From Terebella lapidaria (Eukaryota; Annelida; Polychaeta; Terebellida; Terebellidae): DNA of 64,000 nucleotides. Made by a program: the position numbers and the translations under genes. The stretch spans positions 40,679,719-40,743,718 of the forward strand of contig OX424560.1 of the NCBI GenBank assembly GCA_949152475.1. The letters are read 5' to 3'. Under the pieces are notes generated by a model. The model did no database searches. It had not been told where the DNA came from and worked only from the letters and a program-made list of their open reading frames with translations. The stretch's first letter is position 1; each line of letters begins with the position of its first letter. Below, piece after piece: positions 23,999 to 37,200 of the stretch.

Positions 23999-24605
23999 GT
24001 GACGTCAGTTGAGGCAGAATGTGCTTAGATGGCTCGCCAAAAACGTAAAATACGTAATTTGGGCGGTCAGCTCAAAGAAGGGAAAATCACTTCAAAATGC
24101 ATGCGATTCAACAGAAAACACGCAAAAACCAACAAATAATGGACATCTTCCAGTTCAACGAACCTCCGTTCTGGGTGAATAAATAGTTCTGATTTTAAAT
24201 ATCAAGACAATAAATGCCGTATTTTTGCCATATCACCCCTTCACTTGAATTATCAAACATACATCAGGGGAATGAATAGGCGACATGCAGTTTATCTTGC
24301 TGGCTACATTTACTTTCAGGCCTGCCTCAACTGACGTCACAAACCACGTGACCCACACTAAAATCAGGATCAAAATCTTCGGCAATTTACGGGAAGAGTG
24401 CCTATTCGGTTCAATATCTCTCAACCCATTGATTGTAATTGTAAAATTCGTTCGAATTTGTGGAAAACTATTCATAATAGACTAAATGAAAAGCACTTTC
24501 ATCGGCATGCTACTAGGTCTTTAAATGCATCTATTGCGGAACGAATTTTTAATGATACTGAACTTAAAACATTCAATACAATGCTCTGTTACCTCGAATA
24601 AGCCT
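23999..24605 (+). other. candidate relic of an unknown element or gene
   Basis: Perfect 19-bp inverted repeats (GTGACGTCAGTTGAGGCAG at 23,999-24,017 and its complement at 24,322-24,340) bracket a short basic open frame. That frame, 24,029-24,139, has 36 residues beginning MARQKRKIRNLGGQLKEG. Downstream, a frame ending at 24,601 encodes NLWKTIHNRLNEKHFHRHAT and ends FNTMLCYLE; it looks protein-like but I do not recognise it. Both could be parts of one decayed mobile-element gene. TGACGTCA in the arms is also a palindromic CRE-type site. There is no proof of expression. Confidence 0.3.
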
Positions 24606-25189
24606 TCATTCACGTGTGAAAAATAGGCTCCATATCATCGTTACACAGCAGATTTTCCTAATATTGGACTATTTGTTCTTCTGGTTTTCGTGTACTTCGT
24701 GCATCTTCGTGATTGATGACGTGAAAACACGGCATAAAAAGTTTGTACACTGTTGCCGTGAATTTACTTATGTTCTCTAGCAAATTCGCAAAAATAAATA
24801 AAGAGACTATAATATTTATTTGTAAGCCCATTTGTTATTGCATTACATGAAGAAAACGAATCGCGACAAGCAATGACTTCCTTGCTAAATTTTCGGAGTT
24901 GAGTGTATGAAATGATTTCCATTGAGTTCAACATCTGAGGAAAGTCAAATCGCTAATTCGCTTGAGTAGAGTCGTGGTCACTGCAACGCATACAGCGTAA
25001 TCCGTTCATGTGCACCGACCGCTGCAGCGAGTGAGACATTATGAATGCCGCATGCTTTCACTGACGAATTCGGAACATCTGCTATATTTGCTTGTAAAAA
25101 TTCGATAATTCGATTCGATTTGGGTGCACGATCTATCACTGTTGAAAGTTGGGTATGTATTGTTTATTATTATAACATGGTAGAACAGA
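24606..25189. other. unassigned stretch
   Basis: No gene, RNA or repeat recognised. Confidence 0.4.
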
Positions 25190-25304
25190 CATGTTTGTCT
25201 ACGGTGCATACCTCCACTGAATACACTATTGTTCTTATATATATATCACCCTGTACTCTATGTATTTCAGTTGGAAAATAAATTACTTACTTACTTACTT
25301 ACTA
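25190..25304 (+). mobile_element. LINE/SINE-type 3' tail with (TTAC)n
   Basis: Ends ATGTATTTCAGTTGGAAAATAAATTACTTAC followed by four or five TTAC units. A TTGGAAAATAAA stem before a tetranucleotide run parallels the tail at 6,850-6,910. Only the 3' end is recognisable. Confidence 0.45.
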
Positions 25305-25639
25305 TAAATACTACATATTCATGGACATCATCAAAAAGTAAGTCTCGGTTGCTGATCTATATCATGTCACCCCACTATCTTGAAAGTTTCCCGACGAGGC
25401 ATGTAAATGGATTGAGGATCTACCTTGTTATCCATTAGTGATCTTCAACTGTCTGTAATTCCTTGCGTAATCGAACAAATTATACCTTTGTTGCCGAAGT
25501 ATTCATTGACCAGGTTTAGAGCAGCTATGGTCAAATTTTGGGACAATTTGGTGTTTATATGGCGAAGTTATAAAGACGAACATGGATCAGTACAAAGTTA
25601 AAGATAATCCCAAAAGCTGGGCGATTCCAATCACAGGCG

Positions 25640-26815
25640 TATGCACCCTGCCAAATGGCATAGAGCGTTGTCCGGCCTAGTTCTTTTGTTTAGGGTTCAG
25701 GTCATGTTGTTGTCAACGATGTAATGCCAACTTTTCGGCAGCTGATGCCGACACATGGGGAGTAAAATAATTTTTCTGTGAAATACTGACCTTATTACCT
25801 TAGATCGGGGATTCGATGCAGTGTAAGAGATACCAATGGACAAGTCTGCACTGTTCAATTATCCATAGGAGACTGATTTGTTCAGAAATAGGCCCTCGCT
25901 CACAGATGTGGTCCACAAATATGTAGTGTCCAAACATTGATCACAATGTTTTCACAACTTATGGCCCATGTACAGCAACACTGTATCAACTGGAGGTTTG
26001 AAATACTTCAAACTTCAATTGTGAGCAATATAAAGGTCCAACGTCATCTAAATATTGCTCAAATAATTTATTAGTGAATCGCTTGTGGCGTGTCAACGCT
26101 CTAAGGACATGGTGTACGCTCTAAAGCTGCCTGGTCGAAGTTAACAGTCTGGATTTGCTTGCAGTAGTGGGTAGTCTTTGGGTGGAATATCCGAAACGGG
26201 TCATGGAAACTTCACATCATACGCTTCAGAAAATGGTTATTGTTCATCAAAACAACCACAAGACATTCTCAATACCGGTTTATACTTCCTGAAGGTCTAT
26301 GTAACTTTGACCAGGCAGCGTCAGAGCGTAGACCATGTCCTTGGAGCGTTGAGACGCCACAAGCATTACAATTATAAATTATTAGAGCCCTATTTAGATG
26401 AAGCTGTGCCTTTATATTGCTCACAATTGAAGTTTAGAGCATTTGAAACCTCCAGTTCATACAGTGTTGCTGTATGTGGGCCGTAAGTATCGAATACATT
26501 GTGATCAATCTTTGGACACTACATATTTGTGGGCCACATTCGTGGGCGAGGGCCTATTTCTTAACAAATCAGACTCCAAAGGATAATTGGACTGCACAGG
26601 ATTGTACATTGGTGTCTCGTACACTGCATCGAAAACTCGTTCTAAAGTAATATGGTCAGTATTTTCCAGAGAAAATATTTTACTCACCATGTGTCGTAAT
26701 CAGTTCAGAAAAAGTTAGCCTTACAGCGTTGACAATAACATGACCTGACCCCTAAACGAAAGAACTATGTCGGTCAACGATCTATGCCATTTTGCAGGGT
26801 GTATGGCACCGATCG
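25640..26815. repeat. large inverted repeat (foldback), arms about 500 bp
   Basis: The left arm 25,640-26,145 and right arm 26,305-26,815 are complementary over their whole length (roughly 80-85 percent by eye), with a 160-bp spacer. Paired landmarks are ACCCTGCCAAATGGCATAGA, GATTCGATGCAGTGTA, GAAATAGGCCCTCGC, CAACACTGTAT and GGACATGGTGTACGCTC. The plus frame 26,178-26,486 crosses spacer and right arm. The minus frame 26,505-26,690 (TLERVFDAVYETPMYNPVQ) looks protein-like, and the left arm encodes a similar but degraded version. It is either a foldback element carrying a gene fragment or a head-to-head duplicated gene relic. Confidence 0.7.
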
Positions 26816-28539
26816 AGTACGGCCATCAACTCATATCGCATATAATATAATAACAAGGCACGTAACACCGGAGTCCCAGCTTCAATTCAAATGCCGATAA
26901 ATTCCTTATTATTATTATAGGCGATATTAGGTGATAGCAGGAATCGATTGCTGCCATACGCCTGTGATTCAAACCCTTGAGAGTCATCGCAGAAAATTGT
27001 GGTAAAATAAATTTAAGGATTGTATCAGAAGTATTTATCTCGTCAAAATTTCTATCAATGATAAAATAAATATGTAAAGATGTGCGCATATGAAATTCTA
27101 ATATTACTGTGCCCTGTGGAAGATCATTAGCAGAAAATATTCTTGTTGTAGAAGAAAACACAACCAACGATCCTGTAGTTCAGCGGCACATTACTTGTTG
27201 TTACCAGTTGTTCATATAGCTGTTATACCCTTATCGATCACTGTCATGGGCCATCACCATGTGTCAGGACGATATACATTAGATCATGAATTACAAGTTT
27301 CATATCAATTTCGTTATTAAACACATTCTTGCTGAACATAAAATATGCCGCTGAATCATTGCTAATTTCGTTCTCAACGGACGACCACCTAGCGACTGTG
27401 ACGACTGAACATTCAGACGACTACCAGACTAATTTGGGCAGTTTCTTGGCGAATGTGATTCAGAAATAATTTCAACGACATTGCAGCGACATGTTTTGTG
27501 ACTCTAGGGCATGTAAGTCACGTGCCATCACGGTGTGATTCTGGTGACCAGAGTGTCAAGATGAGCATGGAGATGAACCTGAGCCAGGAATAAGCCAACA
27601 GAGAAGATGCTGCCATGGGAGCCGGATGTTGTTTGCTCGCTGCAGCTGTTCTCGTAGTCAGAGGGTTGCTCCCCTGGAGTGTCGGAGTTCGCCACAGGAG
27701 TCTCTTCCTGCTCAGCGCTTGTTCGTTACCGTTCGCCTTCCTCCTCTTGTAGTGGGTCCCATACTCGTCAATGTTCGCAGTGATATCTGTCCTTATTCGT
27801 TATGTGATCCCATTTGTATACTCACATCAGGCGATGAAGCAACCGTATAACAACTGATTGACGAGTGATCAACGATTCGCTATCTAGTTATTAAGCTTCA
27901 TGCTATGATTAACCAGTCGTCATAAAGTCGTCCGAGTCTTGTCCACAATCGTCTCTTGCAAATTGGTGCTAATCACTCGTTAGACATTTGTCCACTGTTC
28001 GTCTCTATGTCGTTGCACGATCGTTGTATTCGTTTTTCAATCGTACAAATTCAATATTAACGCACATTGGCACGCAGTCGTCATGTAGTCCTCACGCACT
28101 TTCCAGGGATAGTGGTGTTCTCGTTAGACAGTGGGATTTTGGTCTATATTTGATCCTTAACCTTTCTTCTGCTTCTGTATTTGGTCGCGAGGCAATGAAG
28201 AGGCAAAGAAGCAATACACCGCCAACATTTTAATGGATCCTGGACGATGACCTCTAGACTATTAGTCATCGGACTGTTTCAATGCTGAGGCAAAAATAAA
28301 TATGTCACTCGACTGTTTCAATGCTGAGGCAATAGTAAGTATGGCAATAATAAGTATGTCATTGCTCTATGTATTCTGAAAACATGAATACATTAATTAT
28401 AGGGTTGATGTGACATAGATGGGAGTCATATTTGTTGTCAGGATAACAAGACGGGAAAAGGGATATAAGCTCGTTATGCTTTCGAGTTTCCACCTATATT
28501 GTATAAGCTCTGTTTTTTTTTTCATGTAAACAACCAGAC
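26816..28539. other. unassigned stretch, partly GC-richer
   Basis: The part at 27,380-28,230 is richer in CG dinucleotides and lacks the mosaic blocks. It contains TCGTC/CGTTCG-type short words and open frames (27,626-27,850; 27,988-28,233) without known motifs. A unit of about 36 bp around GACTGTTTCAATGCTGAGGC is duplicated at 28,270-28,345. No gene can be supported. Confidence 0.35.
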
Positions 28540-31150
28540 CTTTCATGTAGTGTCCAATGTCAATTTTACCTCCCGGGATCAACATCAATATATTGGAACA
28601 CATAGAAACATCACAGATGTTGAGGAAGCCAAATGTTTGAGCTTACTGACCAGTTAGTTAGATGTTCTATAAACAACACACCTGAACAATATTCTGTCCA
28701 TGGTAGATACATGATGATGAACACAACTTATTGTTACCATATCCACCTTATTTAGAATTTGTGATAATGATATTTCATAAACAATGCACCGTATATACCA
28801 GATCAATGAATAAAACATCAGATATATTCATAAATATCGAACATCAATAAATGAGATACGCATTACAGATGAAGTGTGGTAACTGCCTTCCCATTAGCCC
28901 TGGGGAGAAAGAATACATTTACACGTCTTGCAGTGTATGTATATGTGTGTGTGCATCCGGCGGGTGGAGGATGGATGGAGACCAATGTCAATCAAATTGT
29001 ATGTCTCTCGAAAACTATGTCGTATAGATTGGCTGGAACCAACATGTTACCGAAACGACTTATTTCGCCTACGATGTATTAGTTAAAGAATTCGACATCG
29101 TGCCATCGCGAATGTAAAGAATTCTTTAACGGACTTAAAATACTTTTACAGTCAATCTGTGTTTTAGGACTTTATATGCAAATGAGCGTTCTTCCGTTGG
29201 GATAACGCACACCTACAATATATACATATATACCTACAATATATGCAAATGAGCGTTCTTCGGTTGGGATAACGCACACCTACAATATATAAATCGCCAA
29301 GAAGGTTTTTGATAGGGTAAATTGGGTTAGTGGTATTTGGGAATTGGATTCTATTAAAGGGCCTATACAGCAATGAGTGTATCAAATATGGTAGGATATT
29401 AATAAACAGCAATCGCTTCCACTGAATGAGTGAGTGGTATTTTGAGGTAGGACATTCCACATGCCCTGAAATAATCTGAAGTGAACTTTGCATACTTGGC
29501 GCCGACAGCACTGAATGTGTTTGGGGAGAATATATGGACATCATATCAGACTCACATAAACGAACAAGCTGTGAAACATACCAACGATATTTGTGGTGCT
29601 ATCATGCTATGAAACGTATCCACGTTATTTGTAAAATATATCTGGGCGGAATATATGGTCATCGAATCAAACGTACCAGAAACAAGACTCGAGACAAGCA
29701 CAATCAGAAAAAAGTAACGCAAAAAAGAGTCTTGTTGATGTGAAAAAGAACAATAGTGAAATTATTGTCACAGAATGACAATTGAGAATGAATGTTTTGC
29801 ATACTCCTATTGCAATCTATTTTGATGAGCAGCTCATTATGGTTTCGATGGTGACATATCACCAGGAATCACCCGGGTCGTCCGTAGCCATGGAAACGAG
29901 TATCACTCACTTAAATCAGCAAAACCTATCCCAGATGTATGCACCGTTTTCCATGCAATAGGCCTACATTATTCGCTGTTAACTGAGGAATTACACCATG
30001 GAAGACATAGGAATCCACGGAAAGATAACGCTACCACTACTCTTCTGGTGTAATATTTATGAACTAACATCGAAAGGAATCAATAGCAGATGTGACAAAA
30101 ATTGAAGAAATATTACAATGCTCATTGCGATATGGTCTAAAAGATACAGTGGCGCGAATGTTGTGTGAATGTATACTGAGAAGCGATGGGTATGAATAAA
30201 AAAAAACAAAAAATGGTGAAGTGTCGTAAAAGCTCGGTAAATACATCCGACATCATATCTGGATATTGTGTACATCAAACAGCAAGGAGCCATAAATGTC
30301 ACTCTTATGGAATGTACCGCCGCATATTCCGGCCCTAGAGCTGTGTTTTCACATTTATTCTTGGGTTATCTTACGGCAAAATGCAAATCTTACACAGCGA
30401 CCAGACTGGATTACCTTTGCACAACACCACTTACTTTGAAATGTACAATGTAAGATCATATGTTTTTGCTATAAATTATATGCTACTATCTTTGCATATT
30501 TGACCGCAAAGGATGAATTGTTCGCACACTGGTGGCATTCATGTGCGGACATGTGCCCTGTAGGTAGTATCCATGAAATATGGGCATGGATGAACTAATC
30601 CGTTATAACGTCAAATCATGGAACAAAAACAGTAGGAGACCACCGCGGAAATCACCGGGTGAACCTAGAGATACAGGATGGGAATATATGACAGGATTAG
30701 GGCCGGTTGAAATATTAGGATACCTTCTGCATAATGGTGGCGTGCTTCATACAAGTGACATGGGCATTTAGACACTAATATATGACATGAATCGTTTGAA
30801 GCTATTATCATATCGCTCTCTCTGTGTCTCTCTCACTCTCAAGATAACTTGTGACCTTTCACCATCTTGAATATTTTGAAGCAATTACATCTGAAATTGT
30901 GATGTAGTTTCCCAGGCATTGGTTATATATATACATAAATACTTATAGGTGTTATGCAATAAATTATTGAAATGGCATTTGCCTCATTCGTGCCTGGGAG
31001 AATTTAAATGTATTTTTCATCAATAATGTATGCAGTGTACCCACAGGCATCTGCCTATTATTTGCATGATTAATCATATCAAATGTCAGCTGGTAATTAT
31101 TTTCGGAAATCATTCGTCACACTGAAATCGTAACTGAACCTTGCAATAAA
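28540..31150 (+). repeat. mosaic unit M4-M5-M6-M8-M9, copy B
   Basis: M4 at 28,540-28,700 (GAGGAAGCCAAATGTTTGAG). A deleted copy of the palindromic element of 42.8 kb at 29,075-29,140. A two-copy tandem (29,173-29,291) of GCAAATGAGCGTTCTTCCG ... ATAACGCACACCTACAATAT. M5 at 29,840-30,480 (CAGATGTGACAAAAATTGAAG, AAAAGATACAGTGG). M6 at 30,545-30,770 (ATGTGCCCTGTAGGTAGTATC). M8 at 30,770-30,920. M9 at 30,960-31,150 (TTGCAATAAATCTGTGG). This is the most complete unit without a large insertion. Confidence 0.6.
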
Positions 31151-31200
31151 TCTGTGGATTGTGACCATTTTTTCACTGACATGACGGACGTCTCATACTA

Positions 31201-32766
31201 CAGTCACCTCCAAAAGTTTGGGCCCACTTTATATAATTTTGAGTTTGTTCGCATTGTATGCCACTTTTGAATGTGTATACAGTTGAACACAGTCATGAGT
31301 GTAATTTAAATATATGCCAATGTGACACCAAGTATTTTAAAACTCTTTCTAAGAATTTAAAATGTATAATTCAACAATTGTGGAAGGTTGAATCCATTTT
31401 ACACATTTTCAACAGAAGTTCATCTTCTCATGAATATGGTAACCATGTTCATAACAATATAGAGGACAAATCAAATCAACAAGAACGCTGGAAATAACAA
31501 ACTGATATCAATATGACACAGCTCACACAAAAATTGGTCATTTTCGAAACATAGTATGACTGCCTCGAGTCTGGATACAAGCCCGGTCCTGGCTGGCATG
31601 AATCGCACCAAGTCCTCACACCTCTCTCTGGAAACTCTATTCCCAAAAAACCATGGTTGTGGATTCCCAGTTCTGCTAGGTTGGACCTTTGACCTTGACC
31701 ATTTGGAGATTTGAGCAATATCTGTCCACAAGTTCTGGATGGCGCTCAGATCCGGACTTTGTGGTGGCCATTGTAGCACTGATGTTGTTGGACTCTTCCT
31801 TCTCAGCGACGAGGTAAGAGCGATGGCAGGTTGTGCCATCATCTTGCAGAGTGTTTTGGTCCCTGTACCCGATCACGTGTGCTGATGACACCAGGCTGTC
31901 ACCCAGGATGCCCCTGAATGTTCCTTGTCCCTTTGATTGTGTGGAGCAGACTGACCCCTCTGCATGACATGCATTTCCTGACCCCACACCATGACACAAC
32001 CACCACCAAACGTTACTGGTTAGGCATCTGCCCCAGCTGTGTGGTGGACGTGGGCCCCTATTGATGGAGTAGAGGTTGAATTTGGAATCACCAGTGAATA
32101 AAACCACTGACCAAACCACTCACGTCCAGACCTCGTAATGACACAGAAGTCGAGCCTCAGCTGTTTGGCTTTGGAGTGAGGTTAGGCTTTCTTCTAACCA
32201 CTCTGCCATTCAAACCGGCTGTTTGCAGAGATTAGTGCCCTTCGGCTCTTCCCATGCTGTTGAAGTCCGCACATCTGGATCGCTCGGATCAGCCACGGTC
32301 AGGAACACGTTGCACTGATATATTTTTTCAGAACCCGATTTATAACCCCATTGTCGATCAACATATGTTGTGTCAGATATGAATAACCCCATTGTCGATC
32401 AACATACGTTGTGTCAGATATGAATAACCCCATTGTCGATCAACATATGTTGTGTCAGATATGAATAACAAGCTTCTGAAATGATTTGTGAAATCCATTG
32501 ATTTGTGTGCATAATCTTGTGGTGGCGTCTTGAATACTGAGATTTACTCTACTTTCAACATTCCTACATTGAAAGTGACAGATGGGGCATTTTATTCTTT
32601 CATATGGGAACTGAAAGTATGCTTCTTCATCATGTTTATAAATGCCAGTTATACGTATATTAGGCTTTTGTTTATCATGTTTATTGATATCGTGGCCAGA
32701 AAACAATGTTTATCGCATGAGATGGGCCCAAACATTTGGGTGGGCCCAAACTTTTGGAGGTGACTG
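31201..32766 (-). mobile_element. Tc1/mariner-type DNA transposon, decayed
   Basis: A 1,566-bp element with terminal inverted repeats of about 26 bp starting CAGTCACCTCCAAAAG, flanked by TA (31,199-31,200 and 32,767-32,768). Both the length and the TA target duplication are typical of Tc1 elements. The transposase lies on the minus strand. WSVVLFTGDSKFNLYS (around 32,110-32,060) corresponds to the first catalytic region, QDDGTTCHRS (about 31,850) to the second, and LQWPPQSPDLSAIQNLW (about 31,780-31,725) to the third. Against the usual DE-SKFNL, Q-D-N-xPxH and SPDLNPIENLW, the first aspartate reads as G and the final glutamate as Q. The last region is also in a different frame, so it is inactive. 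A 41-bp unit is triplicated near the N-terminal part. Confidence 0.85.
32338..32462. repeat. 41-bp unit, three tandem copies
   Basis: Three nearly perfect copies of a 41-bp unit (ATAACCCCATTGTCGATCAA ... TTGTGTCAGATATGA), with a single C/T difference in the middle copy. They lie within the Tc1 element, in the transposase coding part, so the triplication arose after or during the decay of this copy. Confidence 0.85.
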
Positions 32767-32768
32767 TA

Positions 32769-34254
32769 TGTACATAATACCTATATGGACTGTTGATACT
32801 GCAAAAGTGCGGAGACATATTTAAGACATATATTCTTATAAATTTTGGCACCTCATATTCATAACTTTACAACTTATATGCAAACTAGTTTACTAGTTTT
32901 AAGACTATAATACTCATTTCATAGTTTCAAGTAGATGAAGGGTATTTGGTGTCTAGTATTGATTTGATCGATTAGTTGCACAGTGTGCTTATGGAATGAT
33001 CTGTTATTCCACAAAACAAGGGCACAGCAACAGCAGAAGGGAATATACAAATACGAGGCAACACAATTTGATTTTGCTAACGTGCCGGTACCGGAATAGC
33101 AGAATGCTTCCTGCGAGGCTCGTGAACACTCATATACGCAGATATGTTGTATGGAACGGTTTTGTATGGAACGGTTTCGGTTTCTCCACTCCATACTCTT
33201 TATAAACATGGGGTAAGAACCAGAAAAAAACAATATGAACAACATTGAAGTTGACTGGATTTTTCTAAACGCCAAAAATGATGTATTGCAATTCAATTCA
33301 ATTGTACGATGTGAGGCCTAAACATTTTGAATGATATGTGTCATTGCACTATCTATATTCCCATGACTTCACTATAATACATTAACTGTCACTATCACTG
33401 ATTATAATGTAACGAGTTTCATGTGTCCATGAATAGTTTCAACAGTGGCTGTTACAAAAAATGTAAAAGTCATAGTTGTACGCGCCCTGTCTGGTATACC
33501 CGCTGGCATTTGCCTGGAAATGATTTGCATAATTAATTCAACCAACAAACCTTGTCGGGGCAGAGCATTTACCAAACACATATACAAGAATCAATCAGTG
33601 AAATATGGCACTGGGACACCTGTAGGTCGAGCTGTCAGGTCTTATAATGAATTGCATATCATTTGTGGTGAAGACATAATGACACATACCTGATGCAATT
33701 ATGCCAGAGACGGCTGATAATAGAAAATAGTTCATGGATAGTCAATTGTGTCATAAACACAGAATGGTCGCTTTGTCATTTAACAGCTAATTATGTAAGG
33801 GAATGGTTAATTTTTCGCCCAATAGCATGACATACTTATGGCATCCCGATTCACGCATTGTCCGGAAATAATCGGTAATTAATCTAGTATATGGCAACAG
33901 AAAACTCAATGATCCAAGATCCTACCTGGCTTGCCTCTTCTAGTCCATTAGACTCCCTATAAGAGTGACCATTGTGTACACCATATGTAAGATTTGCTGA
34001 TGATTCTTAGTGAGATGTGACGGGGCGAGATCTGTGTCACATTCCCGTTAACACTGAACACCTCGCTACATTTTTTCGGTTGATTAAATCACATAATTTC
34101 AGCAAGACGTCTTTGTGTCTTTGACGTCTAACAACGACATCTCTAATGAACAGTCCATGCCCAATGACAATCGTTTTGTACGTACTCCAATTTATTGCAC
34201 ATCTTCTGTACAAATGAATTAACTGCACGATCGTACAGAGATTTGTATGATGGA
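32769..34254. other. unassigned stretch
   Basis: No gene seen. Contains a short tandem (GTATGGAACGGTTTT, twice, about 33,150-33,180). A decayed piece of block M9 around 33,490-33,545 carries GGCATTTGCCT and ATTTGCATAATTAAT. Confidence 0.4.
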
Positions 34255-37200
34255 AGGTGCAACGAGCCATGAAAAGGGAAATAATAACGATCAATGGTCG
34301 GGAGATCCGCCATGATCAAAATATTGACAGGTACATCCGTCCCCGCAGGTAACACGTGGGCTGTGTAATGTACCTGAAAGACGCGTGCATTGTATGATGC
34401 AAACTAATAATATAATTCATAATTCATACTGACATATATTATTTTCTTTCTTTCATTGAGTAATAGTGTTTCGTATGTATGAAGACGCTATAAAAATCAG
34501 GTGTAACTCGACCAAAGGATGTACGGTGATTCCACGTGTATATGGATCAGTCCATATTATTGTATCACACCACGTTTCCTTGTGATGATTGAATATCAGA
34601 TGCTAGACATCACAGAATATCAAAAGCTTGACATCACAATAGAAACACCCACATAGACTGAGACTGGCTGGTGCTAACCTACGTTATTAGGCTAACAAAT
34701 CTCATGGAATGTGCTAGACTTGTGTCCAGCTGGAGCCATTTTTCAAGACAGAACCTCTCCAGAACATTGTCAATGAATGAATATTACGGGAATCTTCCTG
34801 CTAATTTGTGAGATAATTAGGTCACCCGCACACATAATATATACCCATAGATGGGTCCAGCTGTTACGTCTATGAATACCATCTGGGTTACATGTAATCA
34901 CTTTGTTTTCATTTTATTTTCCACATTTTATTTTCCACATAAAGATGAATAAGATGAAGAGTAATATGAAAATAGGTGATCGCTTGCAACAAACTCAATC
35001 TCGACAACTAAGACACTGACAACCTGTTTTCAATTCCGCCTGGTTAGTGCTTTAATCAACACAGAGGCCATCAAGAATAATTATGAAATTCATGGTCACA
35101 TTCTTCTGTCAAAACGCTGCTACTAATCCAGCTTTTTTCTATCAATTATCTGGGTCCCATGATACACTGTGTCATCTGAATAGAAATTATAATAACGCTT
35201 GAAAATCCCACAAGACATTCATTGTGCATACGTAGAAAATTGTTCCATGGAAGTGTCCAAAGCTGGTGCATCGCAAACCTTTGAAACAAACCATTTTAAT
35301 TGGCATGGTGAAAATTTTTGTTGGACTAATGGTAATGATTTTGATACATACATGACTCATATGTTCGTTTGGCTTGCGTGAGTTTGTTGTACACAATCAG
35401 TGTTTTGATGAAGCATCCACGGCTAATTTACCTTCCGGGATCGACATCAATATATTGGATCTCGAAGACTTATCACAGATAGTTGATGAAGCAAAATGTC
35501 CGAGCTTATTGACCAGTGGGTTTGATATACATGTAATATATGAATACGGATAGAATATATGACCATCATATAAGACCCAAGATATATAATAAGACTAGCA
35601 CAGTTGGGAAAACTTAATAGGGTGAAATTTAAAAAGATTGGCATAACCAATCACACGAGAATGATTAGCACTATTAGTGAAAATGTATGAGTAGACTGTC
35701 GATATGAATATTTTTGAATGTTACTTGGACTATACAACTCTATATGTCCGATGGCAACATATCACCAGGTATCATCAGGGTCCTATATATCCATGGGAAC
35801 GAACATCATCCAACCATCTACACCTGCAAAACATAACCCTGATGTGTGCTTGTGGTTTATGCCAAGTTAGCTGAGGGGTAAAAGAACCCACTGAAAGACA
35901 ACTCTACCATTACTCGTCTGGGGTGAATATTTATGAACCAACTTCAAAGCGAATCGACAGCAGATGTGACAAAACTCATGAAATATAATAATGTTTATTG
36001 CGATATGATCCAAAAGATACAGTGGTGAGAGTGAACATGTCAATTTGAATTTATTCTGAATAGATTGTAAAGCAACGGGTACGAATAAATAATAGCAAAA
36101 ACTGGTAGAGCCGTACCATAGAGGCCAGGTAAAAGCATCAGAGATAATATCTGGGTATAGTGTAAATATATATCACACAGCGGTGGTCCATACAATTATC
36201 GATATGGAGTGCTGCAGTCGATATCCCGACCCCAGAGTTATGTTCTCACATTTATTTCGGGTGGCAGCACGGGAAAAAGCACAGCTATCAGATTAGATGA
36301 CCTTTTCAACACGCCATTTGCTTTGAAATGTAAGACCACATGTATATAAGGAAAATGTTTATGTCTTTACTTGCGAGTCGAATATCATACCAGAATATGA
36401 GGAGCATGCCAGAAAATGGACAAAGCGAGAAAAGGCAGAAACAGATTCTCTGTCAGAATGGGTCAAACAGATTAGGTCATTGGTATACAAACGCATTACT
36501 GTTTTGTCAAAGTCAGCTAGTACTAAATATAGCTCTGTCTTCAATGATCCCGTGGTTACTAATAGTTTGTTGAAACTTCAAGAAAGGTTCGTCATTGTCC
36601 CTGCTGATAAAGCTTCTAATAATGTTGTTTTTGTTTGTAAAGCATACGATATACAGTGCCTGTTTGATGAAATGGGTATTGCCAACAATACTAATTCCAA
36701 TAGTACATGCCAAGCCATTACCGTGCCCAAACAGGATATCTTATCAAATCATGTGTCTGTATTGCATTCGTTTGGTATTACTACCTCACGTAAAGATTCT
36801 AATCTACCAAACTTATATTGGATCCCAAAATTACACAAAAATCTACACTAACAACGATGTATTTTAGGTTCAGCATCATGTTCTACCAAAGCCCTTTCTA
36901 AAATATTAACTGTTATATTGTCTTAAATTAAACATGTTCTCTAAAAGTACTTCTTCTAGAAGTGATATGAACCAAATGTGGATATTAACAAATTCCAAAT
37001 CTTTATTGGAATATCTACTTGTTCACACACTTTCAAAAGTAACGTCCATCAAACATTTGATTTTCCACTTTGTACACAACTATACCTCATTCTGAACTGA
37101 AGTCTCGGCTTAAAAAAACTAATTAATAATTCATTTTTCTCTAAGAAGGGACAACGTCAGTACCACTATTTTGTAGTGAAATGTAATACTTATTTTGTTA

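Noticed and set aside
26178-26486. A 102-residue plus-strand gene
   Set aside because: It runs across the spacer and right arm of an inverted repeat, and its mirror on the other arm is not open in the same way.
27626-28233. Coding gene in the GC-richer part
   Set aside because: Frames are short, biased in composition and without motifs; no splice or start context supports them.
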